Shown: positions 17,062 to 27,509 of the stretch, in pieces
Position numbering within the stretch: the stretch's first letter is position 1
Layout of the letters: each line of letters opens with the position of its first letter
Source of the DNA: Symbiodinium natans
Lineage: Eukaryota > Sar > Dinophyceae > Suessiales > Symbiodiniaceae
Assembly (NCBI GenBank): GCA_905221605.1
Contig: CAJNDS010001602.1
Span: 672,161-736,160, forward strand
Reading direction: 5' to 3'
DNA length: 64,000 nt
Translations under genes and position numbers: made by a program
Notes under the pieces: generated by a model
The model's database searches: none
The model's input: only the letters and a program-made list of their open reading frames with translations
What the model was told of the DNA's origin: nothing

Positions 17062-17265
17062 GTTTCGCAGGACCCCGAGATGGGAAGATTCATTGTCTTC
17101 ATCAAGCGAACCTTCATTGAAGTTGCACAAGTCACAGGCGATTCGGTTTTGTCGGTGCATGTTGCACGTGCGTGTGAGCACGAGAATTACGACGACAGAA
17201 TGTCTCATCCTCAACTAAAGCTTAAAGAGATTCAAGCAGACCGATTAGCATACAAAACAACATGA
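17062..17265 (+). CDS. Zinc-finger gene, N-terminal exon with TFIEV motif
   Basis: From the acceptor CGCAG the frame reads DPEMGRFIVFIKRTFIEVAQ and runs on to a stop at 17265. A hydrophobic-basic segment ending NTFIEV/RTFIEV is common near the N-terminus of dinoflagellate CCCH-like proteins, and a CCCH-like exon lies 1.3 kb downstream on the same strand, so the two are probably one gene. The donor was not fixed; the last part of this ORF is probably intron. Telomere-like repeats are almost absent here, unlike in genes A and B. Confidence 0.4.
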   Translation, partial: VSQDPEMGRFIVFIKRTFIEVAQVTGDSVLSVHVARACEHENYDDRMSHPQLKLKEIQADRLAYKTT

Positions 17266-17828
17266 CATGGCTGCCCTCGAATCAAGATTCCTCCAGCGAT
17301 CGCTCTACTTTCGACTGTTGAAATATTTTTTCGTCGACTTCTGACACTTGTGTATTTGGATATCTGGACATCCCCTGCTCAAACCTGCCAAAACATCATT
17401 CAGCAGGCGCCAACTACTTCACAGCTTCATCAACGTAAAGCGTAACATCATTAACTTAAAACGAGCATCATCAAGTTGACAATAGCACCATCCAGTAGTT
17501 GTGCATCAAGTTTGTTTGTACGCAATTGGTTATTTGGTATGCAGTTGGTCTGCCTACTCATAGTCGAGCTACTCAAAGTCGTAATTGTGGCTGCCAGTAC
17601 GATGGCTTTTTGCACATCAAAGTAGACATCCAAATGCTCAACACGGCAGGATGTACGCCTTGACTCAGCAGATTCAGATGATTCAGTTCAATGTCAAGCA
17701 CTTCGTACACAGCTCTAGACAAAGCTTAATCTTGTTCTCTGAATACTGGCCAAGATCAGATTGCTGAATGTTATACATCTCTTCAGACAGTCTCCCGAAA
17801 CGAAGGCACAAGAGGCACGCGCACGGCG

Positions 17829-17874
17829 CGAAGGGGGTGGGGGGTGGGGGGGTGGGGGGGTGGGGTGGGGTTGG
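17829..17874 (+). repeat. G-rich GGGGTGGG tract
   Basis: A short run of GGGGTGGG-like units between the two zinc-finger exons. It differs in unit from the TTTAGGG tracts. Confidence 0.8.
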
Positions 17875-18299
17875 AAATTGTAGCATACCTGCGAATCGAG
17901 GTGTTGCTATGGCACGCTAATCACTCAACTAGAGGGCGCTGCGTAATATAAATGGAGACACATGGCATGGCACTGAGCAGCATGACAGCCATGGCAGGAC
18001 TTTCATGGGGCTTGGGCCTTGAAAGCTCTAAACTCCCGTATCCGCTTCTATTCAACCCTCGAAGGCCCAGCGCCGCGCCGATCGCAGTCGCAGCCGGAGC
18101 TGAGAACGACGAGGCATGAGCTAAAAGGGCTCACGGGGTTCTGCGTCCGGGGTATCAAGAAAAAAGCCATAAAGCCATAGTCCTAGTAGTGATCATAGCG
18201 AAGTGCACCCTAAGTCGACACCCCTAACAATGACAGTTTGTATCGTTAATGATAATGCAGCAACAATGTCAGTAGCAATTGTCATACTCAACTCTTCTC

Positions 18300-18545
18300 A
18301 CATCTACATATGTTTTACATGTATGTATGCATATATATATATATATATGTGTATCCGCTGTTATCTGTGTCTGTATGTACACACACATATTTACATATAC
18401 ATATATATATATATAGTATGTCTACGTGCGTATATACATATAGTACAGATACATAAACGCGGTTTTACAGAATATGTACCCACTGTATTTTTACAGACAT
18501 GAGTATGCAAACGTACATACATACATACATACATACCGTCGCGGC
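18300..18545. repeat. AT-rich TATA/ACAT microsatellite cluster
   Basis: Runs of TATATA and of ACATACATAC lie just before the zinc-finger exon. Other than the simple repeats nothing was recognised. Confidence 0.8.
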
Positions 18546-18550
18546 TAAGA

Positions 18551-19000
18551 TTGCACTCTTGGGGTACCAGGTTGGACATGCCTTCCGAGCTGGGGATGCA
18601 AGCTGAGCGAGGCGGCCAGACCAGGCATCTTGACTCGGGCTTGAGACTCTTTATGTTAAAGAGTTTAGGGCTCTCAGTTCTACTTAAAGCCGGGGTCGAA
18701 GCAGTATGCGTTTCCAATGTGGTCCAAGAGCCGTTGAGGAGTGAAGCGCAAGTGCGCGAGTCCGGCCCTGAACGCCAAGCCAGGATTCTGGAGTTACATC
18801 TGGCAGGCACTTGCAGACCTTGTTCCTTTAGAAACGCGATGAATGATGGATGCCGTATGGGCGACATGTGCTCGTATTGCCATTGGTGCACACCTGAAGA
18901 AGCCAGGCGCCGAAAGAATCGCTTGTGCTGGGATCGTAAAAGGGAAGCTAACCGGCAGGCGAAAGCCATGCAGTGGCCACCAGTGGTGGGCTCTGCGTAG
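18551..19000 (+). CDS. CCCH-like zinc-finger protein, main exon
   Basis: A 149-codon open frame. Near residue 92 the sequence is HLAGTCRPCSFRNAMNDGCR, then MGDMCSYCHWCTPEEARRRK and a basic tail. The spacing G-T-C-x-P-C...G-C-x(2)-G-x(2)-C-x(2)-C-H-x-C followed by RRKNR is the dinoflagellate version of the CCCH finger, a family usually linked to RNA binding. The first part (residues 1-90) is not conserved to my knowledge. The exact start is unsure: the ATG at 18551 may lie inside an intron, and a CAG acceptor at about 18568-18570 is an alternative. Confidence 0.65.
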   Translation: MHSWGTRLDMPSELGMQAERGGQTRHLDSGLRLFMLKSLGLSVLLKAGVEAVCVSNVVQEPLRSEAQVRESGPERQARILELHLAGTCRPCSFRNAMNDGCRMGDMCSYCHWCTPEEARRRKNRLCWDRKREANRQAKAMQWPPVVGSA

Positions 19001-19169
19001 GCGCAAGTAAATTTTGTTGGATAATCTGTGCGCGCTGGTGCGCGTGCAGGTTTGGCATGCGTGTGCGACTGAAGCTGTTCGCCGTTACAGCAAATCGAGC
19101 CGGCTCGAAGTCGCTGAGTTTTAATTTTGTCCTCGTCTGCGTCGGCGTTGCTTGCAGTTTGAACCTCTA

Positions 19170-19860
19170 CCAGTGGCAGCAACAGCCCGTCGCAATACAG
19201 ATCCGCAGCAGATAGACAGCCTTCGTCTCACTAAAGCCAAGTGCCGTGTTGGTCGTGTACTTGGTACCTCTTCCTTCTCCTTATTTTGGAAGGTAGTCTC
19301 CTTGGGAATACTAAGGGGGTAGAGTATAGACTTTGTTGTTTGCGTGTTAGTTTCTTGCGTTTCAGCAAGTGAGCGTTGGCATGTCTGACCGATCCACCCA
19401 CCTCGAAGTGGCTCGAATGTAATGTTTCCATGTCGGCATCGGTGTTGCTTGCCACGGAAGGCCCTAAACCCTAAGCCCTAAACCCTAAACCCTGAAGCTG
19501 CTGAAGTTGCACAGAGCCTTCCTAGGGGTGCTTCCGTGTTCGGCCAGTGGCAGCAACGGTCCGTTGCAGCACAGATTCGCAGCAGATAGGCAGCCTACGT
19601 GTATCCCGAAACCCAAAGAAACCTTACAGCCTAAACCCTAGACCCAAACCTCGAACTCCCATACAAATGTGATATTGCAAGCCCTACACTAAACTGCGGC
19701 CTAAAGCAAAGTGCCGTTGTGGATACCTCTTACTTCTCCAATATTGGAAAGGTAGTCTCCTTAGGAATCCTGTGCCTGTGCTTGAGTTTATCTCAATCGC
19801 CAGGGGAATGTCAACCAACATGTTTCATATGGGGGTAAAGTATAGACGCAGTTGCTTCTT
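19170..19860 (+). repeat. Imperfect tandem duplication downstream of the zinc-finger exon
   Basis: CCAGTGGCAGCAAC...CAGATYCGCAGCAGATAG at about 19170-19217 recurs at 19539-19590, and AARTGCCGTG...GGTACCTCTTCCTTCTCC...TTGGAAGGTAGTCTCCTT (19240-19300) recurs at 19710-19765. Two copies, roughly 370-470 nt apart, with telomere-like repeats in between. Confidence 0.7.
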
Positions 19861-19979
19861 CGATTCTGAGTTTGAGCTTGTTTTGTCCTCTGGTATTGGG
19901 GAAGTAAGAGCACGAATACCCAAGAATGATTTTCAACACACTGCAGTCTTGAGACTCCATGGTATGAAGAACCTGGTGC

Positions 19980-21170
19980 ACCACCCCCCACCCCCCTATT
20001 TCATTCAGGGTGTAAGCTTAGGGTTTTTTTTAGCTGAGGGTCTTTGAGGGCCGTGCACCAGGTAGTGGGGTACCAAAAGGTACCGCAGAATGGAGTCTCT
20101 TAATACACGGACACAGGACACAGGAAGAAGCGACATGAAAGGACCGAGTCTGACCCGAAGTTTCAGCAGTTATTGTTTTCATTTTTTTTTGGCCGGGGGG
20201 GGGGGGGGGGGGATCGGGGCTGGTGTTCGGGGTTCAGGAGATTTTGGTTTGGTGTTTTGGGTTTAGGATTTTCGGCTTAGGGTGTTGCTCAGTGTAGGTC
20301 CGAGGGGATAGGGCCGTTTAGGGTGGTGCCTGTGACATGCATAGCCAGCAACTCTGCGACAAGAGGCATGGTGTTGAGCAACTTTCTGCATCATCGCACA
20401 GTCTACGTTGTCAGCTTTCTAAATGCTGGCATGTCCCCTGATACATGGCCCATGATTTGGTGTACCCAACAGGCACCCGGATTTAGAACGATCCCCACAT
20501 CATGTGTGGATGGCAAGACGCCATTCCAGGCCCTCACCGTGGCCTTCCACCTCTCCAGGTATGGGCTGAACACTAAATGGCCTCAGCCCGCCGTTCTAGT
20601 GAAGACAGAAACCGCAAAGCACCAGGAGCGGGGATCAGCGACTCCCTCTGTGGCCATGGCCCCAGCTAAAGAGTTGTTTGCGTGTCGCGTCCCGCCGTAC
20701 CTAGACCTTAGAACAGGGTTGTTTGGCCCGGATTTAGAGGGTCACCACCGGTTTAGGGTTTAGGGTTTAGGGAACTGCAGTATCAGGGATGGCACGAGCC
20801 CTCTTTGCGGTTTAGGGCCGGGGCTTAGGGCCCCGGCCCAACCCGCAACCCAAACGCTAAACCCAAAGCCCGTGTGGGATCTGGTTGTGGCTCCAGGCAT
20901 CAGGAACTATCTTTTAGGTATAGAACCAGCCGTGAATGGGTTAAAAAAACGGAGCTTTATAGTTTTGGAACCCAGAAACCTGTGACCTAAAAAGAAACCC
21001 TAAGCTCTGAGCGCCACAAGTTGGGATGTTCCTCCTTGCACTAACAGTCCTTGAAAATGCCCCCCTATTATAATCCCCATTAAGGACTGTAAGATGCTGT
21101 TAGTATAAGGGGGAACATCCCAAGCCATAAGCGCCCTAATGCCTAGATAGACTGAAACCCTACGCTCGCG
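19980..21170. other. Stretch with one unassigned plus-strand open frame
   Basis: 20323-20763 is open for 146 codons on the plus strand and reads unlike simple repeat (for example FLHHRTVYVVSFLNAGMSPD). No domain was recognised. It ends in TTTAGGG sequence, so at most part of it is an exon. The rest holds a G run at about 20195, telomere-like repeats and a family B hairpin. Confidence 0.3.
21022..21123. repeat. Hairpin element, family B, copy 1
   Basis: TTGGGATGTTCCTCCTTGCA at the left pairs with AAGGGGGAACATCCCAA at the right, with a second inner pair AACAGTCCTT/AAGGACTGT. The same element occurs at 61827-61928. Confidence 0.8.
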
Positions 21171-21178
21171 TTGCCAGG

Positions 21179-21256
21179 ATGCGCCTGGAGTACAATTACA
21201 TCAACTGGCATCGTATCAACAAGCAGTTGGATGAGGCTCTGAACCCATTGGTTGAG
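21179..21256 (+). CDS. Exon-like island (RLEYNYINWHRINKQLDEAL)
   Basis: After a CCAG acceptor the plus frame reads MRLEYNYINWHRINKQLDEA then LNPLVE. The LxLxYNxI start followed by a helical LDEALN could be a divergent last LRR, but the match is weak. The minus strand is also open. Product unknown. Confidence 0.35.
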
Positions 21257-21596
21257 GATTTAGGGTTCGTAGGGCGTAGGGTTTAGGGTTTCGCATTTGG
21301 AGTTTAGGGGTTTAGGGTTTAGGGGTTTAGGGCTTCGTGTGTTTACGGGGATTTAGGGTTCAAGGGGGATTTCAGGGCCCGGCAAAAGACCCTCAACGAA
21401 CTTCGAACCGCTTGGCCCTCATAAGCCGATCTAGTAGGGTTCCTACATGCCAAAACGGGAACTGTCCCTAAACCCGAAACCCTAACTTCATGTTTGGGTT
21501 CCTAAGTTCAAGCGGGTCTAGGAGGGTTAGGGGGTTAAGGCTTAAGGTTCCGGGATAAGCCCCAACACCCCTAAACCCTAAGACCTACGGGGGTTT

Positions 21597-21641
21597 AGGG
21601 TTTAGGGTTTAGGGTTTAGGGTTTAGGGTTTAGGGTCAGTC
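21597..21641 (+). repeat. TTTAGGG array
   Basis: About six perfect TTTAGGG units beside the GNHD-motif segment. Confidence 0.95.
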
Positions 21642-21765
21642 CGAACCAGGTGAAGTGGATGTCTGCCGAGTCGCGGGAGAGCCAGGCTGCAAAGGATTCC
21701 AAGGCTGCCATTTGCCGGGGGCCCTTGTCGTGGTTGCCTGGGAAGAGGACGGATTCTCTACCAGA
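21642..21765 (-). CDS. Possible metallophosphoesterase exon (GNHD motif)
   Basis: On the minus strand one frame reads LFPGNHDKGPRQMAALESFA and then AWLSRDSADIHFTWFGL. GNHD preceded by a hydrophobic strand is the metal-binding signature of calcineurin-like phosphoesterases. Only this block was found: the upstream DxH and GDxxD blocks and the downstream GHxH block were not recognised. The plus strand is open as well and reads less convincingly. Its flanks do not fully follow the G-rich/C-rich rule, so this may be a gene fragment. Confidence 0.4.
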
Positions 21766-22139
21766 GCTAGGGCAATTTAGGGTTTAGGGTGGTATTAGGG
21801 GTAGTTATAGCTAGATTACGGCACATTTTACTTAGAGAAACGGTAGTTAGGTCGCCTTTCTTATTACCATATTTCGACCTGTATACCCCCGGGTGTTCCC
21901 CTAGCCCGCGCCGAAACCCCAAGCCAACTCCCTTACCGAAAAGGTCATTTGGTCAGGGATCACCAATCCTCCCTGTTCATCTTATTGCCTCCTTACTCCT
22001 AGCCGGACAAGTGGCTCCAGAAACAGGTTTTTCTGGGGTCTAGGGTTTAGGATTAAGGGTTCAAGGTTTCGAGCAAAGGGGGGGGGGGAAGCAGGGCAAG
22101 CTTCGATTCGACTGAGAGACTCATGGGTGCCCCTCCCGG

Positions 22140-22360
22140 GGTTCCCTTGTGTGTGCTCGCTTTGCAGTCTTTTGGGGCGTCGCATGCACAACACTTACCG
22201 TACAGTTCCCCATAAGGGAAGGCTATCCACGTGTTCAGGTTTGCACTACTCCTTCCGGAATCAGAATCCGCTGTCGCCGGCGCCGTGGCAGAACAGGGCA
22301 TGGGGGTTCGAGTTTTCGGATGGTGGGGACTTTGGCCAAAGCCAGACAGTTATTGCAATT
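22140..22360 (+). CDS. Exon-like island, product unknown
   Basis: The plus frame contains RNQNPLSPAPWQNRAWGFEF then SDGGDFGQSQ before G-rich intron-like sequence. The minus strand is also open for 82 codons. Which strand, if either, is coding could not be decided. Confidence 0.25.
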
Positions 22361-23325
22361 AGGGTTAGGGTTTAGAGGTTTAGGGGTTTAAGGGTTTAAG
22401 GGTTTAAGGGTTCAGGGTTTGGGGGTTTAGGTTTACAAACTAGGGTTTAGAGTTCGGCCCTCGACTCCGAGCCTTGAGTTGTCAGTGCCTTCAGCACCCA
22501 TTCTTGGGCTTTAGGTCGAGGCTCCATGCGGCGTGAAAGATTGAGACCCCTTCAGAAGGGAGGTTGAAGAGGACTAAGGGTTAAGGAATTATGGTTTTAG
22601 GGTCTACGGCCTAGGGAAAATCTCGCCTTGGCTTGCGGGCATGGACGACTCAGGTACACTTGCTTTCAACCTCCGCTTCAGAAGCCGAAAGCCCATTTTC
22701 TGTTGTTGCAGGACCCCTGCTAAAACCCTTCGGTAAACCTGCCAAGAATAAGGATAAATGGGGTCAAGCCCCGAAATTTTTACCCTCGCTCAGACACACC
22801 TTAGGAATTCTTCAGCAACGTCGCTATTTGCAGTAAATCCACGGTTGCAGGATGAGCTGCCAAAAAAGTTTTCAGGAATGCGAGCCAAGCTAGCTACTCT
22901 GCGACCTAGTAAAACCCACGCTAAACCTTCCATAAGGTCTACCCTAAATCCTCAACCCCTACGACCCTCAAACCCTATTTCCAAACCTTTGAACCATAAT
23001 CCCTGTACACCCTCGTCACCCAAACCCAACGTCCTGAACAAGAACCCTAAACCTGCACCGTAAATGTCGGCTGAAGCAGCAAGAGCGCCCCGCAGCCCTT
23101 GAACCTGCCTTTGAAGGGCCGATAAGGTTTTGGGTTTACAGGATTTATAGAAGTAGGGTTTTTAAGTTTTACAGGGTTTATGCTGTAGTTGGTTTTATGT
23201 TGTCTTGTGGCAACCTCCCAACAATTTCAGGCTTAGGATTTTAGGGTCAGGGGACAATCGCCTGATTCAGCCCTTAAACCCTCCAGCCCTCAGCCCTCTA
23301 AACCCTAAACCCTAAACCCTCAGGA

Positions 23326-23388
23326 TATGACTATGGGCTATAGTGGCAACTGGTGGGAGAAGGGCCGCTCTGGAGGATGGAATAACCA
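23326..23388 (+). CDS. Exon-like island rich in Gly and Trp
   Basis: From acceptor TCAG to a GC donor the frame reads DMTMGYSGNWWEKGRSGGWN then NQ. C-rich CCCTAAA units precede it and G-rich sequence follows, matching a plus-strand exon. The Gly/Trp pattern recalls low-complexity RNA-binding segments, but no domain was identified. Confidence 0.45.
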
Positions 23389-24108
23389 GGCGCCCCTGAG
23401 GGGCCGAGGTTTCTGGAATTGGGGATTTAGTTGCTTGGAGGGCGCTTCAAGTTTCTTAAGGGATAGTTTTTGTTTTTGGGGGGAGGTTTGCGGGGGTTGG
23501 GCGTTGGGGCTTAGGGTTTTGGATTTAAGGTTCACGGCTCAGGGTTCTTCGTGGTGGGTCTCTAGAGGTAAGCCCTTAAACTGACCAGGATCTACGTAGG
23601 CGTCGGGTGCGGCGTCCACCAGGGCTCTGGGCATGAAAGGCGTGAGAAGATTTCGTGTAGCTATGGGCTTTTCCTATCCCCCCACCCCCCGCCCTGGTCT
23701 TGGTTTTAAAGTTTAGGGGCCGGGCTTTGAGGCTTGCTGTGTTTTCGGGATTTTGTCCATGGAAGGGAAGGCTAAGGCTTCAGGGTTCGTTCAGGGTCTA
23801 GAAGAGTCAACCTCTAACTCCAAACCAAACTCTACACGCCAAGGGCCTTGAACCCCAAAACCTTTAATCCGCTCTGACCCCAAACCCCCAACCCCTAAAC
23901 CCCCTGCCTCTCATCCCCAATCCCTAAACCCAAACGGTCCTAACCCCTCATCCCTAAACCCAAAACCACAAATCCCTAAATGATCTGCAGTGACAGTATG
24001 CATAATCGCAACACCCTACAAACCCTACGAACCCCATAAGCCCTATAAACTCCGCGAGCTCCATGAACCCTACAAACCCTGCAAACTGTGCAAGCCCTAT
24101 AAACCCTG

Positions 24109-24200
24109 CCTGGGACTCCATCTACCTACAGCTTAGTAGTAACTACCTTAATTCGTAGGTATAACGTATAAGAAAACTATAGGTAAAGAGAGTCCCAGGT
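24109..24200. repeat. Hairpin element, family C, copy 2
   Basis: CCTGGGACTCCATCTACCTA at the left pairs with TAGGTAAAGAGAGTCCCAGG at the right. Second copy of the element at 14276-14376. Confidence 0.75.
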
Positions 24201-24237
24201 AAAGCCTAAGCCTTTAAGCCCAATTCTTGCGCAGGGC

Positions 24238-24304
24238 CGAGATGGATGGCACCACGGTGACCGGGATCGGGATCATCGGGGTGGCGGCCAAAAGGCAGCT
24301 TAGG
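24238..24304 (+). CDS. Exon-like island (TVTGIGIIGVAAKRQLR)
   Basis: After acceptor CGCAG the frame reads AEMDGTTVTGIGIIGVAAKR then QLR, followed by GTCACC as a possible GT donor. G-rich GGGTTTGTA units follow from about 24340. Product unknown. Confidence 0.4.
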
Positions 24305-24334
24305 GTCACCTACGGCATGGTGGGGGGCTCATAA

Positions 24335-24441
24335 AGGTTCGTAGGGTTTGTAGGGTTTGTGGGGTTTGTGGGGTTTGGAGGGTTTGGAGGGTTTGCAGGG
24401 TTTGCAGGGTTTGCAGGGTTTGTCGGGTTTGTAGGGTTTGC
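24335..24441 (+). repeat. GGGTTTGTA/GGGTTTGCA 9-mer array
   Basis: About eleven units of GGGTTTGNA, a 9-bp relative of the telomere-like unit, at the 5' side of an intron. Confidence 0.85.
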
Positions 24442-25025
24442 AGACCTCTAAGCCCCCCAAATAATTTTTGAACATTGTTTGATTGAGCTGCTGCCGACCC
24501 AATGCCAACCTAGCTGAGCCCAGAACTTAGGCAAGCCCTGAGCCCGAACATCCACAAGCCGTCAACCCGCAACCTCTCACTTGCTATTTCCGAATTGCCC
24601 CCAAATATGCGAATATTTAAATTCACGACATGTATAAAATGAAATGCCAATCCCTGAACCCTAAACCCTGAACCCTGCTCGAAACCTACGGCCTTAGGGT
24701 TTATCTCGTTTGTTCAGTCTGGGGCCACGTCTAAACCCTAAACCCGCAACCCTCCACACGCCCTAAAGCCTAAGCCCTAAATCTTAAAGCCCTTCAGCCT
24801 AGAGACCCTAAACCCCTAAACCCCTAAACCCAAAGAGCCCAAAATCCTCCCCCCTCAGCCGGGCGCGCAGGGTGGAGGCCAGGAAGCTTCTCCGGCCTGG
24901 GCGAGGGATCAGGAGGCCGAAGCCCTAAGACCCTCATTCCTAAACCGTAAACCCTATAAACCCTAAATACTATAAACCCTAAACCCTATAGTACTAGAAA
25001 CCCTAAATCCCTATAAACCCTAAAC

Positions 25026-25325
25026 CCTCTCAACCTCGCATAGGAGCCAGTGCCGCAAGCCTCGACTGCACATGCCTGGTTATGGATGCACCCTCACTGC
25101 GCTGAGCGATATCAGCCGGCGCTTGCGAGATCGGGAGTGCTAGTAGCATGCTGTCTGAAGGCAAAGGCAAAGCCATCGTGGGCGAAATGGCAGTCTGGCG
25201 CTCTCCCACCCAGTGTCCCTGGGACATGGAAGTTTGGGAGGCAGCTCCCTTGCCTTCCGATGCCCGACCACTGTGTGATTGTCAGCACGGTCGTGGGAGA
25301 CTACGATGGCGACATCAAAGCCCTA
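25026..25325 (+). CDS. Exon-like island, about 300 nt, product unknown
   Basis: Between C-rich CCCTAAA units on the left and G-rich sequence from 25375, one plus frame is open and ends MPDHCVIVSTVVGDYDGDIK. GDYDGD at the end looks coding, but no family could be named. An alternative frame and the minus strand are also partly open. Confidence 0.35.
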
Positions 25326-26007
25326 AAGCCCCCGGCTGTGGTTAGAGTTTGGAACTGTTGCTGTGTCTTTTGAGGTGGTAACCCGGGGGTAGGCTTAGGG
25401 CTTGAGGGCTCTGGAGTCCCAGGGGTTTAGGAGGTCCGTTAGGACTCTGTGGGCTTTAGGACTTTGGGGCTCTAGGTTCTTAGGGTTGCAGGGCTGGTAG
25501 AAGTTAGGGGCGTCGTCTTTGTTTAGGGAACTAAACCCCACATACCCAAAGCTTTCCGCGGCTTCGGTTGTAGACTCTGCACGGCATCACATCACGTGGC
25601 AGAGGAACTTCCCAGAACTCTTTAGGAGGGTACCCAGAGGGTCCGCTTGTATGTAGCATTTTTCTGTAGAATTCGGTAAGCTCCCACGGAAAGCAAAAAA
25701 CAGAAAGTATGTGGTTTAGAGGGTACGGGGTACGATCGTGCGAATGTTTGCATGGAATGCCTGGTGACGGCTCAGCTGGTTGGCCGAGGGTTGATACAAT
25801 GTTTGAGCCCTAAACCCGATCACAGCACCTGCCCCAAACCATCCAACCGAAACCCCCCCCCCCCCCCAAAGAAGAAACTAAAACCTGAACCCTGAACCTA
25901 AACCCCAAGCCCTAAACCCTAAACCCTTAACCCTAAACCCTAAACCCCAATGTATGTATATTAATATATATGTATATGAATATACACATGTTTGTACACT
26001 GCACAGC

Positions 26008-26062
26008 TGAGGGTCCCAGTGGGCTGAGCCTGGCCGAGATCTCCGCCGCCGGGGCTCCCAAG
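26008..26062 (+). CDS. Exon-like island (GPSGLSLAEISAAGAPKLP)
   Basis: After a CACAG acceptor the frame reads EGPSGLSLAEISAAGAPK. CCCTAAA units lie to the left and G-rich sequence follows. Product unknown. Confidence 0.35.
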
Positions 26063-26580
26063 TTGCCAAGTGTTGGGTTGAAGGGGCAGCTCGGGTTGAG
26101 GATAGGGAGGGGGGAGGGTTGGGGTGTGGGGCAGGGGCTATGGACTTCAGATCGTTCAGGGTTTAGGGTTTCTGTGAGGTCTGGAACCTGCTGCAGAAGT
26201 CTGGGTTTTTTTTGGTCAGGGTTGGGCCCTTGGGGGTCGACGGCGGAGCGCTTTCCAGCTCGGAGTTGCTTGCAAGCTTGAGGCCAGCTTCGCCCACCAC
26301 CGAGCCCGTGATGCCGTGGCCCCTGGCTCAGTCTCGCCGTGTTGGAAGGTTTATAGGGCTTAGTTTGGGGTTTAGGGTTTGAGGGTTTAGGGTTTGAGGG
26401 TTTAGGGTTTGAGGGTTTTAGGGTTTAGGGCCTGGCCCGTCCGTAGCTGACCCGCGTTTTTTCGGGCGGGAAGCTCATTTTTGGCAGTCCAACTTAGGTT
26501 GCTTTATTTGGGTGCTCTCAGCGGTTCTTCAAGAAGTGTCCGAGCTTCTGTCTCAGGGCCTCCGGACTGCCTGAGTGATG

Positions 26581-26770
26581 CCAGCAACAGGAACGTAATC
26601 ATGGTGAGGGCATGAATGCTTTGGGGAATAGATGTGCTGGTAACAGGAACTCAATCACGGTGTGGGCATGAATGCTTTGGGGAATGGATGTGCTGACAAC
26701 ACGAACGTATTCATCCTGCGGGCATGGGTACTCTGGAGAATGGATGTGCTGGCAACAGGAACGCAAGGTA
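26581..26770 (+). repeat. About 3.5 copies of a 60-bp tandem repeat
   Basis: GAATGGATGTGCTGGCAACA then GGAAC recurs at about 26625, 26684 and 26740, with GGGCATGAATGCTTTGGGG between. Copies differ at several positions. Confidence 0.8.
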
Positions 26771-27462
26771 GTATAATGTGATGATATCTTCACTCAAAAG
26801 CAAGTACTGAGGGCAGTGGCGGCCGGAGCACCTGAAGTGGCACAAACATTTCGACCAAAATCCCGAGCCAAAACCAAAAAGCACCGAAAAAAAGAATAGG
26901 TGTCGAGCGAAACCACTGTTTTAGAAGAACTCCACGCGTCACTTGCGGAAACGTCTAGGTTTAGGGCTTAGGGTTGAGGGTTCATCGGGGCGTCCAAAGC
27001 CCTATAAGCCCCAAAAGCCCCATAGAGCTCCCATCAAAACTCCCACTACCCCTAGGGGTGGTACATGGTGGCACAATACACGCCTCCTGGGTTTAAGGCC
27101 CTCTGCCCAACCATCACCTGCCAGCCTGCATGTCACACTCCAAAAGGCACCCATGCAATTTTAACCTTTTGTAGAACAACAGGCCGCATCCTACGAACAA
27201 AGTCAGTCCTAGGTGAGGGGCCGCGTGGTGGGAGATGGCTTTCTGGGTAGGACATTGGGACATTTTTGGGGCGGTAGGTGGCAGGCCCAATCCAAGCTTG
27301 GTGTTTCCCAACGATTTTAATGATACCCTAGGCCGGACAAACGTAAACCTTAAAACTCTATACCTAAACCCTAGACCCTAAACCGCAAACCCTAAACCCT
27401 AAACCGAAAACTATAAACCCTATGAACTGACACCGTAACACGCACCCCTCGCCCTTTTGCAG

Positions 27463-27493
27463 GGCCCTCCCAAGCCGGAGGCCAACTGCCAGG
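27463..27493 (+). CDS. Short exon-like island (GPPKPEANC)
   Basis: Acceptor TTGCAG is followed by GGCCCTCCCAAGCCGGAGG then CCAACTGCCAG and a G-rich tract. C-rich sequence precedes it. Only the flank rule and the sense reading support it. Confidence 0.3.
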
Positions 27494-27509
27494 GGTTTGG
27501 GCTTTAGTA

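Noticed and set aside
18391-19182. 263-codon minus-strand frame opposite the zinc-finger exon
   Set aside because: The plus strand holds the clear finger motif. The minus frame ends in translated microsatellite and shows no motif.
21022-21123. Rho-independent-type terminator
   Set aside because: The hairpin has a long stem with a structured inner pair, recurs at 61827 and lacks a following T run; a mobile element fits better.
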